Assembly (NCBI GenBank): GCA_938034385.1
Contig: CALHLC010000037.1
Location: 1 to 52,375 of the forward strand
DNA length: 52,375 nt
Direction: 5' to 3'
From: an uncultured Bacteriovoracaceae bacterium
GTDB lineage: Bacteria; Bdellovibrionota; Bacteriovoracia; Bacteriovoracales; Bacteriovoracaceae
The position numbers and the translations under genes are program-made. Position 1 is the stretch's first letter. Every line of letters begins with the position of its first letter. The notes beneath the pieces were generated by a model that did not search any database, was not told the DNA's origin, and was given only the letters and a program-made list of their open reading frames with translations. This document shows positions 8,118 to 16,567 of the stretch, in pieces.

Positions 8118-8446
8118 ATGATGATTATGAGTTAGTCTACTCATCTGAAACTCCCGGAAAAAATTTATCAAAAAAGAAGAAAGTAGGACAAGTTCAAACG
8201 ATCGATCCTGGTTTAATTACTCTGAAATTAAGATTAGAAAAAAATAAGCGTGGTGGTAAAACTGTGACGATTATTTACGAAGTTCCTAATAATCCTGCAT
8301 ACTTCAAAAAACTTTTAAAAAAATTAAAATCAAAATGTGGAGCTGGTGGAGCTCTGAAAGTAGATACTTTGGAAATCCAGGGTGATCACAGAGAGAAAAT
8401 TAGAACGGAACTGAGCAAGATTGGTTTTAAAGTAAAAGGAAGTTAA
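8114..8446 (+). CDS. SUI1/eIF1-like translation factor (YciH family)
   Basis: A 110-residue protein with a SUI1 domain over about residues 25-108: the KRGGKTVT strand, KKLLKKLKSKCGAGGALK, and the LEIQGDHREKI motif that marks bacterial YciH and eukaryotic eIF1. YciH family proteins affect the fidelity of start-codon selection on the small subunit. It starts inside the stop of the zinc-ribbon gene (ATGA), which ties it to EttA in one operon. The first 25 residues are a charged tail. Confidence 0.92.
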   Translation: MNDDYELVYSSETPGKNLSKKKKVGQVQTIDPGLITLKLRLEKNKRGGKTVTIIYEVPNNPAYFKKLLKKLKSKCGAGGALKVDTLEIQGDHREKIRTELSKIGFKVKGS

Positions 8447-8490
8447 GTGAGACCCAAATCTGTAAGCTGTGTTTTTTCTGATTTATCGAA

Positions 8491-8597
8491 ATGAAGTTAA
8501 GTAGAGTTTCGAGAATATTTTTATTTTTATTCTAATTTCTGTTGCGATTGTTTATGTCTTAATTAAACTATTTAGATTTTTTAAAGGTAAGAAATAA
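8491..8597 (+). pseudogene. Possible frameshifted small membrane protein
   Basis: An ATG at 8491 opens a frame reading MKLSRVSR that stops within 15 codons. A second frame from 8511 encodes one hydrophobic helix (IFIFILISVAIVYVLI) and a basic tail (KLFRFFKGKK) to TAA at 8595-8597, but has no start codon. Joined by a single-base shift in the T-rich tract at 8517-8532, they would form a single-span protein of about 35 residues. It could be a decayed gene, a sequencing error, or chance in AT-rich DNA. The rest of the 8447-8736 gap shows nothing else. Confidence 0.25.
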
Positions 8598-8736
8598 AGA
8601 ACTATCAATACTTGAGTGTTATGAAAGATTAGGGTGTACATTAGAAAGAATCATTTTTAGATTCCTTTGTAAAAAGAAACGTCGCATTTAGATGAAATTA
8701 ATGGTGATCTTTTTATCTCTTGAATTTAATAAAACT

Positions 8737-9090
8737 TTATATTTTGAAGTCACAAATAACATCAAAGCAATGCTCAGTATAACATATTTGCCCAGGTAAG
8801 CTTTCTCCGGACATTCGATCTAAATATTGAAGATATAACTCAACACTTTGCTCAGACGAAAAAGCCTTAATATTAAGTACATCAGGGGTCACATATTCGA
8901 AATTACTATTTGTAAATAATTGGTCTACCTTTAACTCTTTTTTATAATAAAATTTGTAAAGAAGTTCTCCAGAATCTTGGATCGAAACCTGATAAGTTTT
9001 ATTTGAATTTTCTTGAGCATGGCATTTAAAGTTTGTTGCATAACCCGTAGAAGCAAATGATATAAAAAATAAAATTGATAATAATTTCAT
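8737..9090 (-). CDS. Small secreted protein, unknown
   Basis: About 117 residues with a clear signal peptide when started at the second methionine (MKLLSILFFISFASTGYA). An upstream ATG at 9105 would add five residues before it. The mature part has five cysteines, two of them in CYTEHCFDVIC near the C-terminus, so disulfides in the periplasm are likely. No family is recognised. It lies alone on the minus strand. Confidence 0.6.
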   Translation of the reverse strand: MKLLSILFFISFASTGYATNFKCHAQENSNKTYQVSIQDSGELLYKFYYKKELKVDQLFTNSNFEYVTPDVLNIKAFSSEQSVELYLQYLDRMSGESLPGQICYTEHCFDVICDFKI

Positions 9091-9187
9091 TCCTGAATTA
9101 TACATAAATATTTATAGGATATTATAAATAGAGTAATTTTTTCATTTTTAAGTTTCAAATGAGAAAAGATGAGAGTAAATGTTTACC

Positions 9188-9625
9188 TTAAGCTAATCTT
9201 TTCTTTAACTTATCAACTTTTTTCTCAGGCTTATACATCTGGCACCACCCATTCTTATTAACCCAAGAGTCCTTATCTTTACCTTTATTTATTAACTTAC
9301 ATTTTCCGTTTCCATCTTTTTCCATTTTTTCAAATTGTGAACAAAACAGACAGTTTGCAATCGCTTGCTCATCTTTGACAGTAAGCTTTTCTTTAGCAAC
9401 AAGTGCTTTGACTTTCTTTGAGTCAGTCTTAAACTTTCCCATTTTGGGAGGAGTTTTATTTGCATCTGCAATGTACTTAAATTTTTTGCCAGCATACATT
9501 ACTTTTTTAGCGGCCTTTTTAGCTGCTTCCTTAGCTGCTTCCTTAGCAAAGCTCATTAATGGAGTAAGCCCTGAAAGAGCTAGAGCACTAAGAGCAGAGA
9601 GTTTAAAAAATGATCGTCTTTTCAT
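9188..9625 (-). CDS. High-potential iron-sulfur protein (HiPIP), Tat-exported
   Basis: HiPIPs carry one [4Fe-4S] cluster and shuttle electrons in the periplasm. The four ligands are C92 and C95 (NCLFC), C109 (GKCKL) and C128 (NGWCQMY); the spacing and the closing GWCxxY are typical of the family. The N-terminus KRRSFFK plus a hydrophobic stretch to about residue 27 is a twin-arginine signal, as expected for a protein exported with its cofactor. Between signal and domain lies an unusual Ala/Lys spacer (KEAAKEAAKKAAKK). HiPIPs are best known from phototrophic and some respiring proteobacteria. Confidence 0.88.
   Translation of the reverse strand: MKRRSFFKLSALSALALSGLTPLMSFAKEAAKEAAKKAAKKVMYAGKKFKYIADANKTPPKMGKFKTDSKKVKALVAKEKLTVKDEQAIANCLFCSQFEKMEKDGNGKCKLINKGKDKDSWVNKNGWCQMYKPEKKVDKLKKRLA
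9519..9544 (-). repeat. 12-nt tandem repeat in the HiPIP spacer
   Basis: TTAGCTGCTTCC occurs twice in direct tandem, in frame, and encodes the repeated KEAA units between the Tat signal and the HiPIP domain. It can change length by slippage without shifting the frame. Confidence 0.6.
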
Positions 9626-9841
9626 AATTAATCCTATGTTTTTTATTTACCAATATTAGGTTCAATAATAAATTATCGGATAATTACTGATAACTCTATA
9701 GTAAAACAAGTGATTTCAAAGGTTTATCTAAGCATCTTTTTGTTTGATATTAGATACCTTATTGAAATCAGGAAGTCGTTTTTCCATCAATAAATAATTT
9801 GTTAAGTTGGGAGTAAATTTAACCTCTAAATGGAGAACATG

Positions 9842-11401
9842 ATGAGCACTCAATCTCATGAATTTACTCACAATAATAACTTTATTTTCTCTAACCCCAA
9901 TACAGATGTTTTACTCGAGCATGCTATTAAATACACTGGAGCGAAAACAACTTCTGAGGGGGCACTAAGTGTTTACACTGGAAAGCATACAGGCCGAGCT
10001 GCAAAAGATAAATACGTTGTAGTGACAGATAAAACTGAAAGTACAATTGATTGGGCAAATAATATTAATAAAATGTCTCCTGATACCTTTGCAAATATTA
10101 AAACTGAAGTGATCTCCCACATTAATAATTCTGAAAAATTATATGTGTCAGAAAAAAACGTTGGAGCTCATCCACAATATTCAATCAAAGCTCAACTTTA
10201 TTCTACTCATCCTTCTCATACCTTATTTTTTAATTACTTAATGAGAGATGATAAATTTGGATCAGACCTTGGAACCTATAAGATTTATCACGCACCTACT
10301 TTAAAAATTGATACGAGCAAATATGATATAAGATCTGAGACTGTGATCGCCATGGACATGGATAAAAATGAAGTTTTAATTGCTGGGACTTTATACGCAG
10401 GTGAAATTAAAAAATCATTGTTTTCAGCTATGAACTATATTCTACCAGAGAAAAATATTTTTCCTATGCATGCAGGAAGTAATGTTGACTCAACTGGAAA
10501 TGTATCTGTCTTTTTTGGTCTTTCTGGGACAGGGAAAACAACTTTATCTACTCAGGAAGGAAAACTTCTTATAGGTGATGATGAACATGCTTTATGTGAA
10601 GATGGGATTTTTAATTTCGAGGGTGGTTGTTATGCTAAAACTTATAAGCTCTCTCAAAGCGGAGAGCCAGGAATTTATAAAGCAGCTAATACCAAAGGTG
10701 CAATTTTAGAAAACGTTGTGCTGGGTAACGGTGAAGTTCCAGATTTTAATGATAAGTCTATCGCTGAAAATGGAAGGTGTGCTTATCCTCTATCTTTTAT
10801 TGATGGAGTTGAACCAAACTCTAGAGGTGGTCATCCAAAGAATATGTTCTTTTTAACAGCAGATGCTTTTGGAGTTTTGCCTCCTGTAAGTAAGCTAACT
10901 AAAAATCAGGCAATGTATTATTTCTTATCTGGCTATACAGCTAAGCTTGCTGGCACTGAAGTGGGTGTGACTGAACCTCAAGCAACATTCTCAACTTGTT
11001 TTGGAGCACCGTTTATGATGAGAAAGGCAAGTGAGTATGCTGATCTTCTTGGTCATTATATAGATAAGCATGGAATTAAAGTTTGGCTGGTAAATACTGG
11101 TTGGACAGGTGGTGCTTATGGAGAAGGTGAGAGATTTCCATTGAAAGTGACAAGAAGAATTATTGATTCAATACAAGAAGCAGAACTTGATAAAGCTGAT
11201 TTTGAAAAAGAAAATTATTTTGGTCTAGAAATTCCAACATCAATTAATGGTGTTGAATCTACTATGCTAAATCCAAAAAAATCATGGAGCGATGAAAATG
11301 CTTATGATGCGCAGGCAAAAAAGTTAGCAAAAATGTTTGTTGAGAATTTTAGTAAGTTTAAGGCAAACTCTAATGTGGTTGCCGGAGGCCCAGCTCTATA
11401 A
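9842..11401 (+). CDS. pckA: Phosphoenolpyruvate carboxykinase (ATP)
   Basis: Converts oxaloacetate and ATP to phosphoenolpyruvate, CO2 and ADP, the entry step of gluconeogenesis. It has 519 residues, near the usual 520-540. The phosphate loop GLSGTGKTT (about 228-236), the metal/ATP motif GDDEHAL (about 245), EGGCYAK, and the C-terminal NTGWTGGAYGEG are all present. The ATG at 9842 is preferred because GGAG lies 6 bases upstream; an earlier ATG at 9830 contains that site within its own codons. It fits a bacterium that lives on amino acids, with the protease-type gene pepN next. Confidence 0.96.
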   Translation: MSTQSHEFTHNNNFIFSNPNTDVLLEHAIKYTGAKTTSEGALSVYTGKHTGRAAKDKYVVVTDKTESTIDWANNINKMSPDTFANIKTEVISHINNSEKLYVSEKNVGAHPQYSIKAQLYSTHPSHTLFFNYLMRDDKFGSDLGTYKIYHAPTLKIDTSKYDIRSETVIAMDMDKNEVLIAGTLYAGEIKKSLFSAMNYILPEKNIFPMHAGSNVDSTGNVSVFFGLSGTGKTTLSTQEGKLLIGDDEHALCEDGIFNFEGGCYAKTYKLSQSGEPGIYKAANTKGAILENVVLGNGEVPDFNDKSIAENGRCAYPLSFIDGVEPNSRGGHPKNMFFLTADAFGVLPPVSKLTKNQAMYYFLSGYTAKLAGTEVGVTEPQATFSTCFGAPFMMRKASEYADLLGHYIDKHGIKVWLVNTGWTGGAYGEGERFPLKVTRRIIDSIQEAELDKADFEKENYFGLEIPTSINGVESTMLNPKKSWSDENAYDAQAKKLAKMFVENFSKFKANSNVVAGGPAL

Positions 11402-11414
11402 TACCCTGGTGTCT

Positions 11415-13994
11415 ATGAAAACAGACACTCCACAAACAATTTACTTAAAAGATTATCAACCTTCGAACTATCTAGTAGATACTATTGATCTTAGTTTTGA
11501 TCTATTCGAAGACAAGACTATTGTTAAGAGTATTTCAAAATTTAGAATTAATTCTAAAGCTGAGTCTAATTCAAAAGAGATTATTTTAAATGGTATAGAT
11601 CTAGAGCTTAATACTTTTAAAATTGATGATGATGAATTTAGTGATTATAAAATCCAAGATGATAAATTAACTTTCACTGGTCCTAAGGATTCTTTTACCT
11701 TAGAAGTTATTACAACTATTCACCCAGAAAAAAATACATCTTTAATGGGGCTCTATAAGTCTGCAGGAATCTTTTGTACTCAATGTGAAGCCGAAGGTTT
11801 TAGAAAGATAACTTATTATTATGACAGACCAGATGTTCTTGCTACTTTTTCAACGAGAATTAGTGCGGACAAAAAATATAAGTATTTATTAAGCAATGGT
11901 GACCTTGTCGATTCAGGTAAAGATGGAAAAAGACATTGGACTCTTTGGAAAGATCCACATCCTAAACCATGTTATTTATTTGCCTTAGTTGCTGGTGACT
12001 TTGATTTAAAGAAAGGGAAATACACAACAACTAGTGGGAGAAAAGTTTCTCTAGAGATTTATGTAGATAGAGGAAATCTAAAACAAACTGATCATGCTAT
12101 GCAATCACTAATTGATTCCATGAAATGGGATGAGGATAGGTTCGGATTAGAATATGATCTGGATACTTATATGATTGTGGCCGTAGATTCATTCAATATG
12201 GGAGCAATGGAGAATAAAGGGTTAAATGTTTTTAACTCAAAATATATTCTTGGAAATATTGAAACTGCAACTGATATGGATTTTTATAATATTCAAGCAA
12301 TCATAGGTCATGAGTATTTTCATAATTGGACTGGGAATAGAATCACTTGTAGAGATTGGTTTCAATTAACTCTAAAAGAAGGTCTTACTGTTTTTAGAGA
12401 TAGAGAGTTCTCTAGTGATTTAAATTCTAGATCAGTTAAGCGTATTGATGACACTCAAAACTTAAGAGCTGCTCAGTTTCCGGAAGATAATGGGCCACTA
12501 ACTCACCCAATAAAGCCAAAATCATATATTAAAATGGATAATTTCTATACTTCAACTGTTTATGAAAAAGGAGCAGAAGTTATAGGAATGATTTTTAGTA
12601 TCATAGGAAAAGATAAATTTAGAGAGGGAATGGATAAGTACTTTGAACTCTTTGATGGTCAAGCTGTAACGACAGAAGACTTTGTACACGCAATGGAGCT
12701 TGTGAGTGGTTATGATTTTACGCATTTTAAAAAATGGTATGATATAAGTGGAACGCCTCAAATTACAATTTCTTCAACAAAAAATGGAAATGAGACTCAT
12801 TATGAAATAGAGCAGAGTTTTTTAGATAAAAAATCTGATGTTCTTGAGATTCCATTAAGGTTTAAAATTTTAAACTCTAAAAATCAGGCCTCGCTTAAAG
12901 CAACTAAATCTGAGATAAGGGATGACCTTCTCATTCTGCGTGATAAGAAAGTTAAACTTGTTGTAGCTGATACAAATGATAAGGCTTTTTTATCAATCAA
13001 TAGAGACTTTAGTGCCCCAGTTAGCGTTCACCAAGACTTAAGCAATGAACAAAGATTAAGTGTTGTTGATAGTGAAGATGATCTCTTTAATAAATGGGAT
13101 GGAGGTCAAGAGATCTATAAACAAACGCTTTTAGATATGGCCTTAAATAACAAAGAGATGAATCAAGACATCTCAAGCTTGATTGAAAACACACTTTCTA
13201 ATAGCAGTTTAGATAATCATTTTAAGGGTGTATTTATAGACCTTCCAAGTCTAACTGAATTAAATGAAATTCCTAAGAACTATCGCTTTCAAGATATTGA
13301 ATCAGCCTGTGAGGAATTTAGATTTCTAGTGAATCTTGATTTAGAGCAAATTTTTAGAAAGCAATATCTTAAGTTGGAAAGATCTAACAAAAAGAAATGG
13401 AATGCTGAGTTAATGGGACTTAGAGATCTAAAAAATACTTTACTTCATTATCTCGCTACTAATATTGATAATGAAGGTCTCATTTATTCTCAGTTTCAAG
13501 ATGCCAAAACAATGACCGATAAATTGTTTGCTCTAAAGATTTTAAATAAATACTCTATGCCAAAAGCTCAGGCTGCCAATAAGGTCTTTGATAAGATGTG
13601 CAAAAAGTACCCTCAGCTTTATCCAAATCTATTTACTGCTAAAGTTATGTCGCTTGAAGGGTCATTTGAGAACCTAAAGGAAGTGTTTAAGCTAAAAGGG
13701 TATAATAAGAAGATTCCAAATCATATCTATAGTAGTTTAGGACGTTATATTACAGGCTCTTTGGCTGATTGCTATGAACCAAGTTCAAAGAGTTTTTCTT
13801 TTATCACTGATAGAATCATCGAAATTGATGGTTATAACCCTCAAGTTGCATCTAGAATGATTAGAGCTATAAAAAATCCTGAAAAGTTTCAACCTGGACA
13901 TGGGAATAAATTCAAAAATGAAATTAGAAAGATTGTTGATTTTAAAGGGCTATCTAAAGATAGCTTCGAAATTGCTTCTAAACTTCTAAAATAA
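11415..13994 (+). CDS. pepN: Aminopeptidase N (M1 family)
   Basis: A broad-specificity zinc aminopeptidase that trims peptides in the cytoplasm. It is 859 residues against about 870 in E. coli PepN. GAMEN (about residue 262) binds the free N-terminus. HEYFHNWTGNR (about 299) supplies the two zinc histidines and the catalytic glutamate, and LKEGLTVFRD holds the third ligand. The start at 11415 gives MKTDTPQ, aligning with the family N-terminus; a longer upstream frame would overlap pckA. It lies 13 bases after pckA, so the two may be cotranscribed. Confidence 0.95.
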   Translation: MKTDTPQTIYLKDYQPSNYLVDTIDLSFDLFEDKTIVKSISKFRINSKAESNSKEIILNGIDLELNTFKIDDDEFSDYKIQDDKLTFTGPKDSFTLEVITTIHPEKNTSLMGLYKSAGIFCTQCEAEGFRKITYYYDRPDVLATFSTRISADKKYKYLLSNGDLVDSGKDGKRHWTLWKDPHPKPCYLFALVAGDFDLKKGKYTTTSGRKVSLEIYVDRGNLKQTDHAMQSLIDSMKWDEDRFGLEYDLDTYMIVAVDSFNMGAMENKGLNVFNSKYILGNIETATDMDFYNIQAIIGHEYFHNWTGNRITCRDWFQLTLKEGLTVFRDREFSSDLNSRSVKRIDDTQNLRAAQFPEDNGPLTHPIKPKSYIKMDNFYTSTVYEKGAEVIGMIFSIIGKDKFREGMDKYFELFDGQAVTTEDFVHAMELVSGYDFTHFKKWYDISGTPQITISSTKNGNETHYEIEQSFLDKKSDVLEIPLRFKILNSKNQASLKATKSEIRDDLLILRDKKVKLVVADTNDKAFLSINRDFSAPVSVHQDLSNEQRLSVVDSEDDLFNKWDGGQEIYKQTLLDMALNNKEMNQDISSLIENTLSNSSLDNHFKGVFIDLPSLTELNEIPKNYRFQDIESACEEFRFLVNLDLEQIFRKQYLKLERSNKKKWNAELMGLRDLKNTLLHYLATNIDNEGLIYSQFQDAKTMTDKLFALKILNKYSMPKAQAANKVFDKMCKKYPQLYPNLFTAKVMSLEGSFENLKEVFKLKGYNKKIPNHIYSSLGRYITGSLADCYEPSSKSFSFITDRIIEIDGYNPQVASRMIRAIKNPEKFQPGHGNKFKNEIRKIVDFKGLSKDSFEIASKLLK

Positions 13995-13997
13995 AGA

Positions 13998-14020
13998 GTC
14001 TATTTTATAGACATTCTTTG
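13998..14020 (+). terminator. Weak hairpin after pepN
   Basis: GTCTAT-TTT-ATAGAC is a perfect 6-bp stem starting four bases after the pepN stop, but the following ATTCTTTG has only a short T-run. A related hairpin, GTCTATT-TA-ATAGGC, recurs near 14085. It may be a weak terminator. Confidence 0.35.
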
Positions 14021-14102
14021 AAAGTTCTACTTTGACTGCAAAGCTTCACTTCTATTTACGCTAGAATTGCACATCTTCATTTTCAGTCTATTTAATAGGC
14101 CG

Positions 14103-14125
14103 CTCTATATACTTTACATATAGAG
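14103..14125 (+). promoter_or_regulatory. Leader hairpin before the 703-residue secreted protein gene
   Basis: CTCTATAT-ACTTTAC-ATATAGAG is a perfect 8-bp stem with a 7-base loop, followed by a purine-rich GGATGAATG. It lies about 75 bases ahead of the start codon and is not followed by Ts, so a leader structure or protein-binding dyad is more likely than a terminator. Confidence 0.4.
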
Positions 14126-14197
14126 GATGAATGATTTACAGAAGTAGAGGAAAATTTTAGAACATATAGCGTAATTAGCTTAACAAGGAGAATTTTA

Positions 14198-16309
14198 ATG
14201 AAATTATTAATTTTAATGTGCTTAATGGTAAGTACACAACTGTTTTCTCAAGTGAAAAACATTCAGATCAAAGAACTAGTAAATGGTCGAATTTTAGTTG
14301 AGAGTGATAGAGGATTGAAGAATGTATCTAAACTTCCATTTGTTTGGTATGAGCTTGTTTTAAAGCATTCAAAGTATAAATCATATGACGTGGTAGTTAT
14401 TCCAGCAAAATTAAACTCTGATGGAAATCTATGGGATAATGATACTAACCTTTCTGCTGATAATAATTTCAAATTAAAATATACATTAAGCGATGAGCAT
14501 TCGGAGTTATTTAAGTTAAATTCTTATAGTCTTCAAATTGCTCTTTATAGTTCTAATAAGACTTATAATACAGGGGATATTAGATCGTATACAAACTATA
14601 AAGCATATCAAGATCTAGGATCTACAGATCCTGTACCAGCACCACCGACACCTCCAACTCCTCCAAGGCCAACACCAACCCCTCCAAGACCAACCCCTCC
14701 AAGACCAACGCCTCCTTCACCGCCGACACCTCCAACACCGACTCCAATTAATAGAACAGAGATCTCTAATCGTGCTAAAAGTGCAGCAAGAGATTATATT
14801 TCAGAAAGATGGGCGAAGTATTCAGAAATTGAAACAATAAGAAGATCATACTTTGAAGGTTTTAAAAGTGAAATGAATACTCAGCCAAGTAGATCTAGTG
14901 TTAGCAATATAACTAATAAAGCAAGAACAGCTGGGACTCAAAGAGCTAAAAGTAATTTGAATTCTATCAATTTCAAGAATGAAGTAAGTAGTGCAGCTTA
15001 CAATTATGTTAAGTCTAAATTTTTAAAGGCAACAAATTCAGGAGCAGGAATTCCAAGTATTAGTACTACTATTTCAAAAGTAAGTGTTCCGAGCAAATAT
15101 AATTCAGCTAATTACGCTCCTTTGAAAAATAAGTATAGCGTAAATGAATCAATTTACTCAGACTCAGAGTTTAATAAATTTTTTGATGCTTCTGCAATCT
15201 CAGTTAATGAGCTTAAAAAAACCTATACTAATAACTTAGAGAGATTTAGTGGTGACTTAGCATTGAGAAGATACTTATCTACATCTAGAAGTTATTACAG
15301 TAGTCTTGGAAGTGAAGGAAAAGAAGTTTTTAAAACAGCTTTTACAACTCAAGCAAGACGAGATTTAGATAATAGGAAAAGAAAATATTATTATTGGGTA
15401 GATAGAAGATCTAGAGATAAAGGGAAAAATATTGCGATTGACTATTATCAAGTTGCAAAGTTAAACACTATTGCTGCTGCTGAGTTTAATGCAAGCTTGA
15501 GAGCAAACTTTAATAATCAGTTTGTTCAAAAGTATAAAGCAGCATACTCAACTTCAACTAGCAATTATTTTTATAACTTTAAAAATAACCCAGTTATTAT
15601 TCTAGATAGCTCTAAGGTTTCTATTCAAGGTACTCCCGCCCCAGGTGCTTCGCTTAATTTATCGTTCTCTAATGGATTTATTAAAAACATCGGAGGAGTG
15701 GCCCTTGTTGGAAGTACAACCAACTTCAGAACAAGTTCAAATGATTTAAGAACTCAAGTCAGCAGTGATCAAAATGATCCAATTGATAGTTTAAGTGTAT
15801 CTGGTGCTACTAATCTTCCAGGTTTTTTAACGATCTCTGAAAGTATTAATATTGATAATGCTCAGAATTTCACTTTAGAAATATCTTTAAAAGGAACATC
15901 TAGAGCAGGTAAGACGATTTCTGAAAAAATCACTAAAGAGATTGCTGTAAGCTTTAATAATATTCTTGCATCTTTGTTAGATGGTAGTGTTGCAGGCGGA
16001 GAGGAAAAATTAGCAAGTGTTTTAATCAAAGAGTTTCAACAAGCAATTGATGCTAAACAAGGAATTTATGTAAAGGATTACAAAGTACAAAAGTCAGATG
16101 GAAGAACTGAGGCAAAGTCTAAATTAGGTAGGCTTTATATTTATTTTAGAGATAATGCTGATTCTGTACAAAAAGAAGCAATCAAGAGAGTTATCAGTGA
16201 GTTTAGAAATTCTGCTGAATTTAGCAAAACTAGGTATTGGGTAAAGGGTCCAACTAATTATTATAGTAAGAAATATATTAAAAAATATTTTGATTTAATG
16301 AATATATAA
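14198..16309 (+). CDS. Secreted protein with Pro-rich hinge, paralogue A
   Basis: This 703-residue protein begins with a signal peptide (about residues 1-18, cleavage near LFSQ). An N-terminal beta-rich domain spans about 20-143. A proline-rich hinge (about 145-183) follows, built from PTPP and PRPTPP units. A domain of about 515 residues then matches the next gene along its whole length. That domain starts helical (ARDYISERWAKY), is rich in Tyr, Arg and Ser, has a GTPAPGA segment leading into beta structure near 480, and ends KKYFDLMNI. No known family is recognised. AAGGAG precedes the ATG. It is probably surface-exposed or released. Confidence 0.75.
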   Translation: MKLLILMCLMVSTQLFSQVKNIQIKELVNGRILVESDRGLKNVSKLPFVWYELVLKHSKYKSYDVVVIPAKLNSDGNLWDNDTNLSADNNFKLKYTLSDEHSELFKLNSYSLQIALYSSNKTYNTGDIRSYTNYKAYQDLGSTDPVPAPPTPPTPPRPTPTPPRPTPPRPTPPSPPTPPTPTPINRTEISNRAKSAARDYISERWAKYSEIETIRRSYFEGFKSEMNTQPSRSSVSNITNKARTAGTQRAKSNLNSINFKNEVSSAAYNYVKSKFLKATNSGAGIPSISTTISKVSVPSKYNSANYAPLKNKYSVNESIYSDSEFNKFFDASAISVNELKKTYTNNLERFSGDLALRRYLSTSRSYYSSLGSEGKEVFKTAFTTQARRDLDNRKRKYYYWVDRRSRDKGKNIAIDYYQVAKLNTIAAAEFNASLRANFNNQFVQKYKAAYSTSTSNYFYNFKNNPVIILDSSKVSIQGTPAPGASLNLSFSNGFIKNIGGVALVGSTTNFRTSSNDLRTQVSSDQNDPIDSLSVSGATNLPGFLTISESINIDNAQNFTLEISLKGTSRAGKTISEKITKEIAVSFNNILASLLDGSVAGGEEKLASVLIKEFQQAIDAKQGIYVKDYKVQKSDGRTEAKSKLGRLYIYFRDNADSVQKEAIKRVISEFRNSAEFSKTRYWVKGPTNYYSKKYIKKYFDLMNI
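14630..14746 (+). repeat. Proline-rich hinge repeat
   Basis: Degenerate repeats of CCAACCCCTCCAAGA type encode about 39 residues of PTPP/PRPTPP units that separate two folded domains. The composition (C-rich, G-poor) stands out against the AT-rich surroundings. Confidence 0.75.
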
Positions 16310-16318
16310 TTTACTTAT

Positions 16319-16358
16319 CCAGCTCTAGTGAGCAATGCTTACTGGAGCTGTTTTTTTA
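16319..16358 (+). terminator. Terminator after paralogue A
   Basis: CAGCTC-AGT-AGC pairs, with three mismatches, with GCT-ACT-GAGCTG, followed by seven Ts. It is a strong rho-independent terminator, so the two paralogues are transcribed separately. Confidence 0.85.
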
Positions 16359-16406
16359 ACCATTGCTTACAGAGAAATTTACCTAAGTCAAAAAATAGTC
16401 CTTTAA

Positions 16407-16519
16407 ACTTCCTCCTGAAATTCCTAAGAAATATTATTTAGATGCTTACGAAATGACGGCCTTCTCTTCTGAGGAAGTCTTATATCTCAAGGTTTCTCTA
16501 TGCAAGTGATATTCGAATA
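16407..16519 (+). promoter_or_regulatory. Leader region of paralogue B with inverted repeats
   Basis: The gap between the terminator and paralogue B holds ACTTCCTC (16407-16414) complementary to GAGGAAGT (16471-16478), which would close a loop of about 56 bases. Nearer the gene is a 12-base palindrome ATATTCGAATAT (16508-16519). No clear -35/-10 pair stands out. These are candidate regulatory structures only. Confidence 0.3.
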
Positions 16520-16567
16520 TAGATAATGTTTTCTAAACTTCCACTGATGAATCTAAAGGAGGATTTA

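Noticed and set aside
7854-8171. Reverse-strand frame of 105 codons
   Set aside because: It is antisense to the zinc-ribbon and SUI1-like genes, which have clear family motifs.
9375-9659. Plus-strand frame of 94 codons over the HiPIP gene
   Set aside because: Its Ala/Leu/Phe-rich sequence is the mirror of the Lys/Ala-rich HiPIP coding strand; no independent support.
11337-11414. Longer N-terminus for pepN overlapping pckA
   Set aside because: The added residues do not resemble the family N-terminus and the ATG at 11415 fits; the overlap would be 65 bases.
14630-14746. CRISPR-like repeat array
   Set aside because: The repeat is a coding proline-rich hinge without spacers.
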